A DNA stretch of 64,000 nt from Gonocerus acuteangulatus (taxonomy: Eukaryota; Arthropoda; Insecta; Hemiptera; Coreidae). The DNA is taken from the NCBI GenBank assembly GCA_946811695.1, contig OX328124.1, positions 87,014,030-87,078,029 of the forward strand. Reading direction: 5' to 3'. Shown here one piece after another: positions 23,011-33,740 of the stretch; position 1 is the stretch's first letter, and every line of letters starts with the position of its first letter. Both the position numbers and the translations under genes were made by a program. The notes beneath the pieces are model-generated. The model worked only from the letters and a program-made list of their open reading frames with translations, made no database searches and was not told where the DNA came from.

Positions 23011-24279
23011 TCTAATATTAAGAAAATATTGAGTGCATTAACCTAATAGGAAGAATTATAACGTAAAATAATAGTATTTATTCAATATTTTTACCTCCAT
23101 CAAAATATGTTAGCTGTTTGTTTTCAATATTTGAAAAGGTCTAACCTCCAGACGAAAAGTTTTGAAATGGCGTGAAAGTACACTAAACGCCCTTGGATAA
23201 CCTACACAAATTCGAGCTACGTAACGAATCTCCATTAGAAATGGTTATCACTATTTTAAGAGTACCGGACTTCTTATAAGACATGTTTTTAGCAATTGTC
23301 ACTTTTCATAATAGATAATATTAGTAGGTAATATTATGGTAGATACTGAATAAATAATTTAATATATGGGCACATATCACTTTCAGACTTATTAATTTCT
23401 ATCTTTTGAGAAAATGAGGGAATTCTCAACGCGTATGGAAAATTCAAAAATTTATTTTGAGCGTTGAATTTCCAAAATAAAGGCATAATAAAGCTCCCTG
23501 CATAATGTGTATTAACTAAATTATTGTTGTTTTACGGGGGAAATAAAATATTGATATTTGTTGTTGAGATTCAAGTGGACCCTAAATGAGCAAATCAGAG
23601 AAAATACATTATTTTGCAAAAGCTCTTTGGAGATTAAAATTCTTATCTAAGTATAAACAAAGTTGCATATTACTATTTTTTATTTTAATTTAGTTTTTAA
23701 CCTATCTCATATAAAGTCATACAAATAGGTACATTATTTTATTTTTTAATGGTAGGATTTTATTTTCTGATGGTAGGATCAATTATATTTATGGCGCTTT
23801 TGTTTTCTCATGTATTATGTCAGCATATCTCGAAGAACCATCTTCATCCAAGCCATAGACTCCCTCATGTTATTGGAAGCCTTTTTCTTGAAGAAGAGGA
23901 ATAATCCTGTGTTTGAGGTTATGTTGTCTTCTAGTGGTGACATGGATCATACTGTTCGGACACTTTCCAAACACTAGGAAGCCCTCTCAATTTGACATAA
24001 TTCATATTTTATTTTAAGGCATTTGTCCATTCAGAACTAGACATACTTTCCTTTTCATAAATAAATTTGTTGGATTTGGGATATCACTCCTACACCTTGC
24101 CATGTGGGGTGAGCCCATTCTTTGGAGGATTTCCCATGTTGCATATGCCTTAACTTTTTAATAATTTATAGAGTACATTTTTCATTTTACCTTAAAAATT
24201 AAAATTTTTAAGGTTTATTTGTTTCTTATATTATTTATAAGAAACAAATAAAGAATACTTTTTTTTCTTTTTGTTTTAG

Positions 24280-24375
24280 TTGAACATACCTGTAATTAAA
24301 CCAGAAATAATTATAGAGAAAGAAAAATCTGAACCTGAGGTTGAGACAGTGAAAGAAACAAAAGAAACCCCAGAG
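24280..24375 (+). CDS. Msp300: Small exon, 32 codons, duplicated exon copy 1
   Basis: TTTTTGTTTTAG precedes LNIPVIKPEIIIEKEKSEPE and continues VETVKETKETPE, then GTAATG. It is phase 0. It is clearly homologous to the exon at 27023 in protein, in the last bases of the preceding intron (TTTTTGTTTTAGTTG) and across the donor (CCAGAG|GTAAT), so the two arose by tandem exon duplication. Confidence 0.85.
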
Positions 24376-24887
24376 GTAATGTATTCATTCTAATTAAAAA
24401 CAACTTATATAAATTGTCCTTTAATTATAAAACATTATTAAGGATTAATTAACTCTTAAAAGAAACACTTTGACTGCGTATTTTAAATCAAACCACATAA
24501 TAAATTTAGCAATTTTAAAGAAAATGAGTAGGAAGCAAAATCCTGAAGACAACAACGTAACACAATAAAATGGCAAAAAACACTATTCAAATTTTCACTC
24601 AAATTTTGGCATTTAACCATTGAACTCTTTTTTTATATGGAATATATCCATGTTTCTATATTTGGTAAAGGTTCACTTTAAATATTTGCTTTGATTAGGG
24701 TAATTGACCCAATAGTTGACATTATAAAGAGAGATTATTTTACTTAAAATAATTCTTCGCTTAGTTTTTGAAAATAATAAATTTTGAATATATCAAATTA
24801 TTCGTCAGCTCATTCTTTATGAAATTCACATAAACCAATTTTAGATACATTAAGTATTTCAAGTAAAATAAATCATTAAATGCTGCC

Positions 24888-25520
24888 TTACTCTGGTCCT
24901 AATGTTGACACACCTGCAGTAGTTCGGTGCCTAAGTTTGACTTTTCTGATCCTAAGGATGACAGTGAGGGAAAATGAAAATAATACAACTTCATTCTTTA
25001 AACAAACAATCAAATTGGATTGAAATCGTGCTGTTTTTCCTTCAACTAGAACTATACAATAATCACCTACTCTTATAATGTTGACTTCGTTTATAACTTG
25101 CCTATTACAGCCATTTTCATCTTTCATCCCTTTGTCATTTTTGAACAATCGCTCTTGTTCTTTAACTTTTTGTGTAAACTTTTATCTGCATTCTTCCCAT
25201 ATTCTTTATTTGTGGTTTATCTACTTGACTTGCCTCGATTGTTGACATTGATGATGGTTTTCTTACACCTGTTGATTCTACAAAGCTCATGTTAGTGACG
25301 TCCTTTCTTCTTCAGGGTGATTGGAGAAGTCACCATCTTCCTCAGTCATGGAGTTTCTCACCTTATTTTTCAGACGAGAAGTATTTAAAAGTTATTTCTT
25401 GTAAGGGATTTTTCTTCTTTTTTGTTCAATCTAGCCTTGGCTCTTTCTTTCTTGGCGATTTCAGCTGTGTTTTTTTTTAATGCTGGACTTGCCATATGGT
25501 TGACGCTCCATTCATGAACT
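24888..25520 (-). pseudogene. Degraded transposase C-terminal fragment
   Basis: On the minus strand, from 25148 to 24888, the frame reads INEVNIIRVGDYCIVLVEGK and then ARFQSNLIV and NEVVLFSF. The VGDYCIVLVEGK...V block followed by a hydrophobic strand resembles the small C-terminal domain (DFV.V......Y.A.V) of insect pogo/jerky-like transposase-derived proteins. Further upstream on that strand there are KKNTAEIAKKERAK-like basic stretches interrupted by stops. No DDE catalytic residues remain. The family name is inferred from the resemblance and from the TA-flanked ends. Confidence 0.4.
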
Positions 25521-25630
25521 GTAAGCTTCCAACCTTCTTTAAATGTTTGGAAACCTGATACATTTATAGGTTGGTTGATGTGAGAAGCATTTGGAAGTAC
25601 CGCCTGTTATAACCATTGTACCACAAATAG

Positions 25631-25896
25631 CATGGGCGTATATAAGGGGGGCTGCAGCCCCCCCCCCCAAAATTTTTGATTTGAACGGTAAAAATATCAT
25701 AAAACCCTTAAAAATAAATTAAATAAGATCATTTAGTTCATAAAACATATTCTATTTTGGCTGTAATAGCGCTTACATTGGCTAAAACTTCCAAGATCTA
25801 AATTGTTAGTATTCCATACACCGGAAATGGTCTCAGCCCCCCCCCCCCCGAAATTTTCCCAGCCCCCTCCGAAATTATTTTCTATATACGCCCATG
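25631..25896 (+). mobile_element. hAT-like MITE, copy 2, nested
   Basis: Ends CATGGGCGTATATA and TATATACGCCCATG; flanks 25623-25630 and 25897-25904 are both ACAAATAG. Body as in copy 1, including TAAATAAGATCATTTAGTTCAT-type sequence. It sits inside the pogo-like relic, so it is the younger of the two. Confidence 0.92.
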
Positions 25897-27022
25897 ACAA
25901 ATAGATTAAGAATTTGTGTGACATTTCAAATTGCAGAAAAAAATTATAAAACGTTGTCTGTGAACATTAGGAACAGAATGTCAAAATTAGGAAAACATGT
26001 TGCCAACTTAAGGTTCCAGTCTTAAGAAATTAATAAAATCAGGATACACGAATTTCTAATGAAAATGTCTACTAAATGTTTTAGTATGCATCACTGACAA
26101 CCGTTTTCCTAAAGTTGACATTACTGTCAAGAAAAGGAGCCCTGGTTGTTTATTGTGTTCCCAATGTTGACACTACCATAATTTCAAGATTTTTTTGTTT
26201 TACTTAAGTCAAACCTTTTGCAGTCCATTATTTAAGTATCATAGAGTTCATAGAGATCAGAAAAAACAATTTAATGGACGCATTACAAAAAAAAATTCTT
26301 AAGAAATATTCTTAATCTCTTATCAAATTCACTAAGTGAAGAGAGCAGTAGTAGTTGACTCGAGGATTTTTCATACTAAAATGGCGATAGATGTTATTAA
26401 TGGAGATGCATAGTTGATCGGGTCACTCAACATTATTCTTCAACAACTGTTCTTTCATTTGGATGCAAACGTATTGAATTCTCTTGAATCTAATTGTTAT
26501 TTTTCAAATTTAAATTTGAAGTGTCAACTTAAGGAGTAGTGTCAACGATCGGGTCATTTACCCTAGTGGCTGGCTATAGTATTAAAGTATGAAAATAATT
26601 ATTTTATTTTATTATGATGGCTTCTTCATTATATTTAATTTTAAAAACAGTAAATATGCTTCATACTAATATAATTTATTCAAGATGGTTAGAACTACTA
26701 ACTCTTTCCCTTTTGTTTCCTACATGTTGCTTATTTTTTGTTACCTTGTTATCTATCAGATTTTTCACTCTCATTAATAAATTTAAGAAAAACTTAAAAG
26801 AAAATTTAATATTAAATTTGTTTTCTCATTCCAAATCAGTATGATTCTCATTTTATTGGCTTGTTTGAATCTATTGCAACTTCCACGTAATTTATTTAGT
26901 CCAAAAGGTTGCTATGATGCATATATGAACACACTGACTTGGCATTGTTTTTTTTTTTTTTTTTTTGTTTTTTTTTTTTTTTGTTTTTTTTAAGCTGTTA
27001 ATGTTTCTTATTTTTGTTTTAG

Positions 27023-27115
27023 TTGGACATACCTGTAATTAAATCAGAAATAATTATGGAAAAAGAAAAACCTAAACTTCAACCTGAAGTTAAGAAAGTA
27101 CAAGAAAGCCCAGAG
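27023..27115 (+). CDS. Msp300: Small exon, 31 codons, duplicated exon copy 2
   Basis: TTTTTGTTTTAG precedes LDIPVIKSEIIMEKEKPKLQ and continues PEVKKVQESPE, then GTAATA. Phase 0 at both ends. The first 16 residues differ from the exon at 24280 at only three positions; the Glu/Lys-rich second half has diverged and is one codon shorter. Whether the two are used together or as alternatives cannot be seen. Confidence 0.85.
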
Positions 27116-27710
27116 GTAATAAAGATCGCAGTCATTCTTATAAAAATGTTTGTACTGGATTGAACCAGTAAAAATTGTAATCAGTTTCCTGAAGAGGCCT
27201 AACTATTGTAAACCTGTACAAAAATTCTGAAGAATACCTTGGAATATTTATATTCTAAAACAGTTGTATCCTTTTGAACTTTTTCCTCATCCTTCCAAAT
27301 GTAGATTGTTGTTTTTCTCATTAATTAAACATACATAAATGGATTTAGAAATGCCTCTGTCTCATTTTTCATTGTTCAGTACTTTGATCACTTGATTCAG
27401 CCAAATCTTCAGTCACTATGCCTATCTTAAAATAATTGGCTTCAGATAATGAGAATTAGTGTCTTTTGGCCATCTTGTTCTAAAATCAAATAATTCCTTT
27501 CCAAAATCATCTTCAGATCCTAATAGGTAATATGTCAGTATATTAAATGAACTTGTTTTGGCATTTATTAATTACATTTCTTTGAAACACATTGACGAAA
27601 GAAACTTTTGCCAACCTAAGTTTATAAAATGTTGACTGTTCCTGGATAAATCATTATTTTTTACTAATTTTTAGTTGTCATCTTGGAAATAGTTTACATA
27701 TATAATAAAC

Positions 27711-27850
27711 TAGCTGTTACCCGGTGTGCAATGCTACACCTAATTTATATTAAATATCTGTAGCCGGGCGTGCCATGCTACACATGCTTCATATTAAATA
27801 GTTGTAACCCAGCTTCCATGGTACGCCTACTTTATATTATATATTAAAAA
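27711..27850 (+). repeat. Cluster of three related short units (ACTAGCTGTTACCCGG type)
   Basis: Three imperfect units of about 50 bp: CTAGCTGTTACCCGGTGTGC..., CTGTAGCCGGGCGTGCCATG... and TTGTAACCCAGCTTCCATGG..., each followed by CTACAC/ACGCC and a TTATATTAAATA-type tail. Sequences of this type are common dispersed repeat ends in arthropod genomes. I cannot name the family. Confidence 0.5.
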
Positions 27851-28728
27851 AAATTAATTATTATATGATATTTGTCCAAATCATGAGAATATAAGATTAT
27901 AAATTGAGTGCTCGGCTGAAAAAATTATTTTCCATTTTTTTAGAGAAAGTGGGGTGGAAAATAAATTAATCCTTATTTTTTAAAAAGTACCCTTATTATA
28001 AAAAGTACCCTTATTTTAAAATGGTATTACAGTTAAATGATTCCAAATAATTTAATTGCAATACCGTTTTAAAGAAAATCCAAACCAAACTCCCTGTGTT
28101 TAATTTTTTTAAAGAAAAAAAAAAATATATGGTCCATAAATAAATATTCATAAAAAAATAGCAATAAAAATGAGGCATTTAATTAAGGTTATGATTAGTT
28201 ATAAGTTGTAATAACCTACAACTGAAACTATATTCTTTATTTTCATTGATTTTTTTTTTAAATATAATATTTATTTATTTAAAGGGCTTTGCATCTAAAG
28301 CTAAAACCTCAATGTTGCACAAATATGTGCATGTTATATTGTTTACCTGTTCATTTAATAATCAGTAACTGAGTTTTTTTTATGAATGAAAAAGTAGGTA
28401 AATGGGGCAGGGTTTATGTTATTTATGCCAAAAGGAAAGTTTTAAAAACATAGTTTGTTGTTTCAAATACACTTTCACATATTTTTGTTCAATTTTTTTT
28501 CCTTTCTATTAAAGCTTCTGTTTCAAATTTTATGGTTCATGAGCTCTTCTATGAGGATAGTCCTTCTATCATAGGAAATAGGGGCCTCTAAGAATAAAAA
28601 CAAATTTAAGATATTTTTTTTTTTTTTTTGCAGTTATAGACAACAATGAATTAAAGGTATTTGGGAATTTCAATAACGACATTGACTTGGCGAGCAACAA
28701 TATTTTTACCAGAATTGCAACCGTATTT

Positions 28729-29440
28729 AAACATTTAGTCCAAGAGCTGGTAACACACTTTTCAAGTGTTTTATGTGCCTTAAAATTTTGCTATAGTGGG
28801 TCTCTAGTGTAGATAAAAAGGTAAGTATGTGGTTGCTGGACATACCTTGAAACACCTGGTACTGCGCATGGTAATCAGTAACAAACTATGGGCCAAAAAT
28901 ACTGTTTTATTCAGAAGCCATAATTCTTTAATGTAAAATTAAGGCAATTCTATAATTAATAATATATAAGGCAGACACTTTTAAGGGGGATAACATATAA
29001 AAAAAAACCGAAGTGGGTTTTTTGTAATATTAAATGAAGTCTTTTATTCACACTGCTATTTAAACACCATAATTGAAAATAATTACAAAAGGACAGACAC
29101 TTTTTGTGAGGATTAGTAATCAGCAAACATGAAAATAAATTCAGCCGATGATAGACTGCAATACACTGCGTGTAACCGTAAGAGTGAGTGAGAGCACCAA
29201 TCATCAGGACAGGACAGTAGTGGTAGTTCTAGAAATAAAGCAACTTGCCTTAATTATACATTAAATATTGTTGGCTTCTGAATAAAATACCATTTTTATA
29301 TATTTGACATATTTTTTTAACACCTTTCCCCTATGTGCAGTACCTGGTGTTCCAAGGTATGTGCAATACAGCAAAATTCCAAGGTGCATAAAACACTTCA
29401 TGAAACGTGCGTTACCAGCTCTCTGACTAAATGGTGACAG
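28729..29440. mobile_element. Foldback element, arms about 110-145 bp
   Basis: CATTTAGTCCAAGAGCTGGTAAC at the left and GTTACCAGCTCTCTGACTAAATG at the right pair with one or two mismatches. Pairing continues through AAGTGTTTTATG...CATAAAACACTT, AAAATTTTGCT/AGCAAAATT, and CATACCTTGAAACACCTGGTA-like/TACCTGGTGTTCCAAGGTATG segments. The roughly 450-bp middle is unpaired and non-coding. I see no certain target duplication. Confidence 0.75.
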
Positions 29441-29967
29441 TCAGAGGATATAACTATCTCAGACAAACGAAAGCATATCTCAGAATATAATGATTAAATT
29501 ATTATGGATATTAAATTAATAAAAAATTGCATGGACAATTTAATTACTTATTTATTTATTAGAACACCACAATTCACATGACTTCCTCTTCTTATAAAAA
29601 TAATATTTCAATACATTAATTTATCTGCAAAAAAAAAAAAAAAAATAGCATGCAAAAGAAATATTATAAGAAGAAGAACACTTTATTAAAAAAAAAAATT
29701 AAAGTGAGGCTGCCCAAATTAATAGGGTTGCTAAACCACACAGCTCTTATAATAATAAAATAATGTTTCAAAATGTGGTGAAAATTAATTAATTTATATA
29801 CATTCATTTGTATGATTATAAACATTTATGTAATTTATTATGTACATCTATCTATATGCAAATAAAAAAATAAGTTAAATATAACAATTTGCATATGTAT
29901 GTAAGAGGATTAATTTTAAGTTCATAAATTTAAGTCCCTTACAAAATGACATTTTTTACAAAGGAGT

Positions 29968-31150
29968 TTAAAAAAAAAAATCTTTATGTTTTAGAAGTTC
30001 TTTATGTATAAAACAAAAATTTCTATCTTTTTGGAAAGTCTTAGAAATATAAACTTCACTTAAAGCTACATATTCTGCAAATGTAGACTCTTCCGTAACA
30101 TCTTTTTGTTTAATCGATTTACAGTATAATGCATTACTAAATAACCTAATAAGCAAACCAATGGTGGATTTTCGTTCAAAATGATCATTTAAGAATGTAG
30201 TCTCTACATCCATCTGTTCAACATTAAATCCTTTTGATATCTTCAACTTTTTTATTTTCAACAAAATCTCAAGCATTATTTTGTTTCAAACTATCTATTT
30301 CTCTATCTGTAGCTTTTACACAAAAATCACAATGGCTTGATCTTTATCAGATTCACCCTTTAGCCAATCCAATACAGCTTATGTTTTCTTGGATAACATA
30401 AACATGCCTAGCGACAATGATTTTATTATTCAAAAGTACTTTATATCCCACATCACTATAACCGATTAAAATGCACATATTCACCTTTTTATCCCATTTA
30501 GAAGTTATTTGTTCTGGTTTCCTAACAAAATCTTTACTACCATATAAATTAAAGTTAGAAACATCTGGATCCTTTCAAAAAAATATTTCATAGGGTATTT
30601 TATTCTCAATGATGTTAGCTAAAGAGAGATTTTTCAAAATAATTTGCTGCACTGACCATTTCTGGCCAACATTTTTTTCTACAATAGCTTCTGTCAGTAA
30701 GCAATGAGATATATTGTTCTAGTAAATCACACACAAACACCGTTTAATTCATGAACATATGTGGGGCAAGGATTAATTTTGATACACTTTTTTTTTTTGG
30801 TAGTCATAATTCTTACTATTTAAATATTCCTTACCAATGTCACATCTCATAATACCAATTCTCTTATTTCCTAAGTTTTTAACCTCATTTACTTATTGAA
30901 CAAAGGAATGAAAAACTTCTGTTTTAGGTTTAATAGTTTAAATCCTAGCAATCCTACTATAATCATCTATAAATGAAACAAAATATATTTCACCTTTGAG
31001 ACTCATAGTTAGAAAAGGTCAGCATACAACACCGTCAACAATTCCAAAATACTTTTAGCCTTGTTCCTACTTTTTTCAAAAGGGACACGATTCATTTTAC
31101 AACACAAATTTTATAAATTTATATCAGGTCCAGATAAACTGATTCTTTAC
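29968..31150 (-). pseudogene. Ty1/copia retrotransposon pol relic
   Basis: Reading the minus strand from about 31150: an NRVPF.KSRNKAK-type stretch, then FIDDYSR (integrase core), IMRCDIGKEYL (R.D.G.EY equivalent), IPYEIFF (SPYE.WF equivalent), SKWDKKVNMCILIGYSDVGY (the K.WD.K...C.F.GYS..GY block), then VEQMDVETTFLND (the QMDV.TAFLNG motif of the reverse transcriptase) joined directly to FAEYVALSE (the EAEY.ALSE motif of RNase H). Stops and frameshifts interrupt the first part. Most of the reverse transcriptase catalytic region has been deleted. No long terminal repeats were recognised. Confidence 0.8.
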
Positions 31151-31739
31151 TCCCTTAAATGCACTTGAAGTTCTCCCAAAACTTGATTCCTTGATATTTC
31201 ATTTCAGTTGTTTGAATTAAATAAAGTTAAGCGTTTTACCACATACTACAACCCTCTCCATCAAATACCAGTACAAACATATTCATTTATTAATTTAAGA
31301 GAAACAGCGAGTGAGAGATTACTTCATAACCGACATTCATATAACCTACATTGCAACCTTCCTTCTCTACTATAGAAATAATATAAAAGCGCCTCTTAAT
31401 AAAAGTATTGAAAATATTAAAGTTTTGAATAGAAACATGAAAACTTACTTATATGATATTAGTCCAAATTATATTAGATAAACACAGAACATTTTTATGA
31501 TATACTTACTTATACGATATTACTCCATATTCTGGTTAGAGCCCAGTGTTGCCCTAGGCAATCAAATCAAAATAGATTTGATATGAAGAAAATTGATCTG
31601 ATATTAAGAAAATTGATCTTAAAATCAGATCTTGTCCAAACTCTGAGAATATAAACCTACCATTTAGATAAACAAACAATATAAACAAAATAAAAGTAAT
31701 CAGTTATTTTGCAAAAGAAAAACTTTTCGCCCAAAAAAA

Positions 31740-32022
31740 GTTTTGTATTGCCTTTCTTCTTTGAAAAAGTTGCAACACTGGAAGAAAATGGCTATTTCGG
31801 AGAATTTACTCCTTCATAAATGACATTTTCGAAGGCGTAACTCCCGAACTGTGAATCCTAGAAGATTTTGAGCTAGACTACGAGATTTCCCGGATCAAGA
31901 CGTATCTATGTGCGAAGTTTGGTCAATATCAGTCAAACGGTGTGGATTTGTATAAGGAACAAACAAACAGAAAAACAGAAAAACAGAAAAACAGACACGT
32001 GATTTTTATATATATAGATTGT
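31740..32022 (+). repeat. Dispersed repeat end with AACAGAAAAACAGA tail
   Basis: Contains GGCGTAACTCCCGAACTGTG, ACGTATCTATGTGCGAAGTT, TGGTCAATATC...GGTGTGG and ends in repeated AAACAG words before GATTTTTATATATATAGATT. Endings of this kind are very common in arthropod dispersed repeats; possibly the other end of the repeat that starts near 27711. Family not identified. Confidence 0.4.
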
Positions 32023-32094
32023 AATGAAAATGTCTCTGAATGAAGATGAAACTAATATAAACCCACTCCCTTCCAAAATGAAAATACATTATAC

Positions 32095-32158
<64 letters not shown>
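32095..32158. repeat. (AT)n microsatellite
   Basis: An AT dinucleotide run with one or two interruptions. It produces spurious Ile-Tyr frames on both strands and borders the SINE at its T-rich end. Confidence 0.9.
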
Positions 32159-32159
<1 letters not shown>

Positions 32160-32162
<3 letters not shown>

Positions 32163-32308
32163 TATACTTTTATACTTTTTTTTTTTACGACCCATTGACA
32201 AATCTTGGCCATTAGCGCCGACATCCAGGGTGCTGTCAGGAATTTTCTCAGGAAGCCATGAGATGAGAAAATTCCTGCCGCCGGTGGGGATCGAACCCAC
32301 CATCTCCC
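32160..32308 (-). mobile_element. tRNA-derived SINE, family B, copy 1 (interrupted)
   Basis: Minus strand: from the cut end, GGGAGATGGTGGGTTCGATC and CCCACCGGCGGCAGGAATTT, then the body CTCATCTCATGGCTTCCTGA and a terminal A run (T run on plus). Box B (GGTTCGATCCC) is present; the A-box part has been cut off by the retrotransposon that starts at about 32309. The same stretch is repeated at 33355-33501. Confidence 0.75.
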
Positions 32309-33342
32309 TGTTGCCTGGAGGATGAAACCGGCACTCATGCTGTTCAGCAATGTTACGTTTCACGGGGAGGTCGCTGTCTAAGACATGATACTGTGGTGGA
32401 TGTACTAGGTGAAGCCTTAGCCGGGAGGGGGTACGAGGTTCACCTCGAGACAGTCCTGAGAGCTGATGGTCGTCGATGGAAGCCCGATATAATTGTGGCA
32501 AAAGAGGTTAAAGTGACTATTGTGGACGCTCAAATTGTTAATGGGAACACCGATTTAGATTTGATTCACCGGGAGAAGTGTCGGAAGTATGGGAGACTGG
32601 CTGTCCGTTTGGCGGTTGGGCGAATGTTTGGCGTGCCTGTCACTGACGTGGATGTAACGTCCTGTACATTGAGCTGGAGGGGTGAGTGGAGCAATGCTTC
32701 TGCCAAGAGATTGAGGCAGCTTGATGTCCCTATGGCGGTTCTGAGAAGCATTGCCTTGCGGGTATTGAAGGGCTCCTGCATCATCTTCAGTCGATGGAGG
32801 ACACTCCTCGCCGGTGTGGGACGTTGAGGATTGTCTATGTTTATTAATTTATTTATTTTTTATTTTTTTTTTTTATGTGTCTGTGTATATGTATATATAT
32901 GTATATGTATGTAGGTGTGTGTATGTGTTATACCTTTATTGGATGTGGATGGCGAGATATGCATCCATGTAGTTACTGGTACTATTTTTTTTAGAGGATG
33001 AAGTTAGAGAAGTTGACTGCCACTGGCTACAGTTTGGCATTTATTATTATTTTTTGGATTTTATATTTTGGAGTATTATTATATTATTTTATTTATTTAT
33101 TTATTTTTTTTTTTTATTGTTATTTATTGTTAGTGTAGTCGTATTTTTATAAGTTATTTATTGTTAAAAAAAGTGGTCATATTTAACTAATTTAAGGTCT
33201 CACAGCAAATAGGCTTGGGTCTTCAAGCCTTAATAACGAGGGCGAAGGAGACGCCCAATTGTAAACTGGCTCGTATTTGAATATGTATTATAGATTAATT
33301 GTATGAAGGTGCTCTGTATCTCCTAATAAAGAAAAATAATAT
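32309..33342 (+). mobile_element. 5'-truncated R2-type non-LTR retrotransposon (3' end)
   Basis: The insert begins in the middle of a coding frame and ends with AATAAAGAAAAATAA at about 33324-33340. It is joined to the SINE at both sides, and 32147-32308 and 33341-33501 are near-copies (about 160 bp), as expected of a long target-site duplication. Reverse transcriptase is absent, so this is a dead-on-arrival copy. It contains the endonuclease gene part described separately and a 3' untranslated region of about 510 bp. Confidence 0.7.
32312..32827 (+). pseudogene. C-terminal zinc knuckle and restriction-like endonuclease of an R2-type element
   Basis: The open frame reads CLEDETGTHAVQQC (H.4.C half of the knuckle that precedes this endonuclease), CLRHDTVVDVLGEALAGRGY, then WKPDIIVAKEVKVTIVDAQI: the PD-X12-D motif of the restriction-like endonuclease in R2-clade non-LTR elements. 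A following REKCRKYG carries the downstream Lys. The frame stays open to TGA at 32825-32827, about 172 codons. Family fact: in R2-clade elements this domain follows the reverse transcriptase and nicks a specific target site. The 5' break falls inside the knuckle. No stop or frameshift is seen in what remains. Confidence 0.8.
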
Positions 33343-33354
33343 ATATATATTGTT

Positions 33355-33545
33355 TATACTTTTATACTTTTTTTTTTTTACGGCACATCGACTAATCTTG
33401 GCCAATAGAGCCGACATCCAGGCTGCTGCCAGGAATTTTCTCAGGAAGCCATGAGATGAGAAAATTCCTGCCGCCGGTGGAGATCGAACCCACCAACTCC
33501 CGCTTATGAATCTAGCGCACTAGCCACTAGACCGCGGGAGACCCC
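33355..33545 (-). mobile_element. tRNA-derived SINE, family B, copy 2 (complete head)
   Basis: Minus strand: GGGGTCTCCCGCGGTCTAGT, GGCTAGTGCGCTAG, ATTCATAAGCGGGAGTTGG, then TGGGTTCGATCTCCACC, the body with GAGAAAATTCCTGGCAGCAG and an A-rich tail. The A box is like the tRNA-Glu/Asp type (GGTCTAGTGGCTAG); the B box is slightly altered. It continues past the point where copy 1 is cut, as expected for the far side of the retrotransposon insertion. Confidence 0.75.
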
Positions 33546-33740
33546 ACTTTCATGATACTGTTATAAAAATAATCAATCATATTTAAAGATTTAAATTTTA
33601 TTAACATAGAAATTAATTATCTACAAATGGTAGTAGGACACTGGAGGAATATTGAATTACCTCTGATTAAAGTTACTTTTTTCCATTATTTATTTATATG
33701 TTTTTCTCCATTTCCTTATGCCACTTGTTTTATTTTTCAG

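Larger units (their letters stand above)
20393..24279 (+). other. Intron (3.9 kb) with two MITEs and a hairpin
   Basis: Holds a foldback MITE (20615-21204), a compact hairpin (21443-21496), a hAT-like MITE (21857-22120) and a possible Penelope-like end (about 22960-23010). The remainder, especially 23061-24279, is AT-rich DNA in which I see nothing else. Confidence 0.6.
24698..26563. mobile_element. pogo/Tc1-like DNA transposon relic, TA target
   Basis: The left end GGGTAATTGACCCAATAGTT and the right end, read in reverse as GGGTAAATGACCCGATCGTT, form imperfect terminal inverted repeats of about 28 bp, with TA on both outer sides (24696-24697 and 26564-26565). The words GTTGACA or TGTCAAC recur many times between the ends, possibly transposase-binding sites. 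A MITE (25631-25896) is nested in it. A degraded coding remnant lies on the minus strand. Confidence 0.75.
24376..27022 (+). other. Intron holding a pogo-like transposon
   Basis: Most of it is the element at 24698-26563 with a nested MITE. The rest (24376-24697 and 26566-27022) is AT-rich with long T runs near 26950-26990. The open frame at 26614-26844 has no recognisable product. Confidence 0.65.
27116..33740 (+). other. Intron (6.6 kb) packed with retroelement and foldback relics
   Basis: Contains a short repeat cluster (27711-27850), a foldback (28729-29440), a copia pol relic on the minus strand (29968-31150), an old repeat end (31740-32022), an AT microsatellite (32095-32158), and an R2-type retrotransposon 3' end inside a SINE (32147-33545). 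In 27851-28728 and 29441-29967 I see only AT-rich DNA. Confidence 0.65.

Noticed and set aside
33355..33545. Functional tRNA gene (also 4200-4282, 44260-44335, 44440-44516, 56165-56245)
   Set aside because: A and B boxes are present, but the stems are imperfect and each head is followed by the same dispersed body, so these are SINEs.
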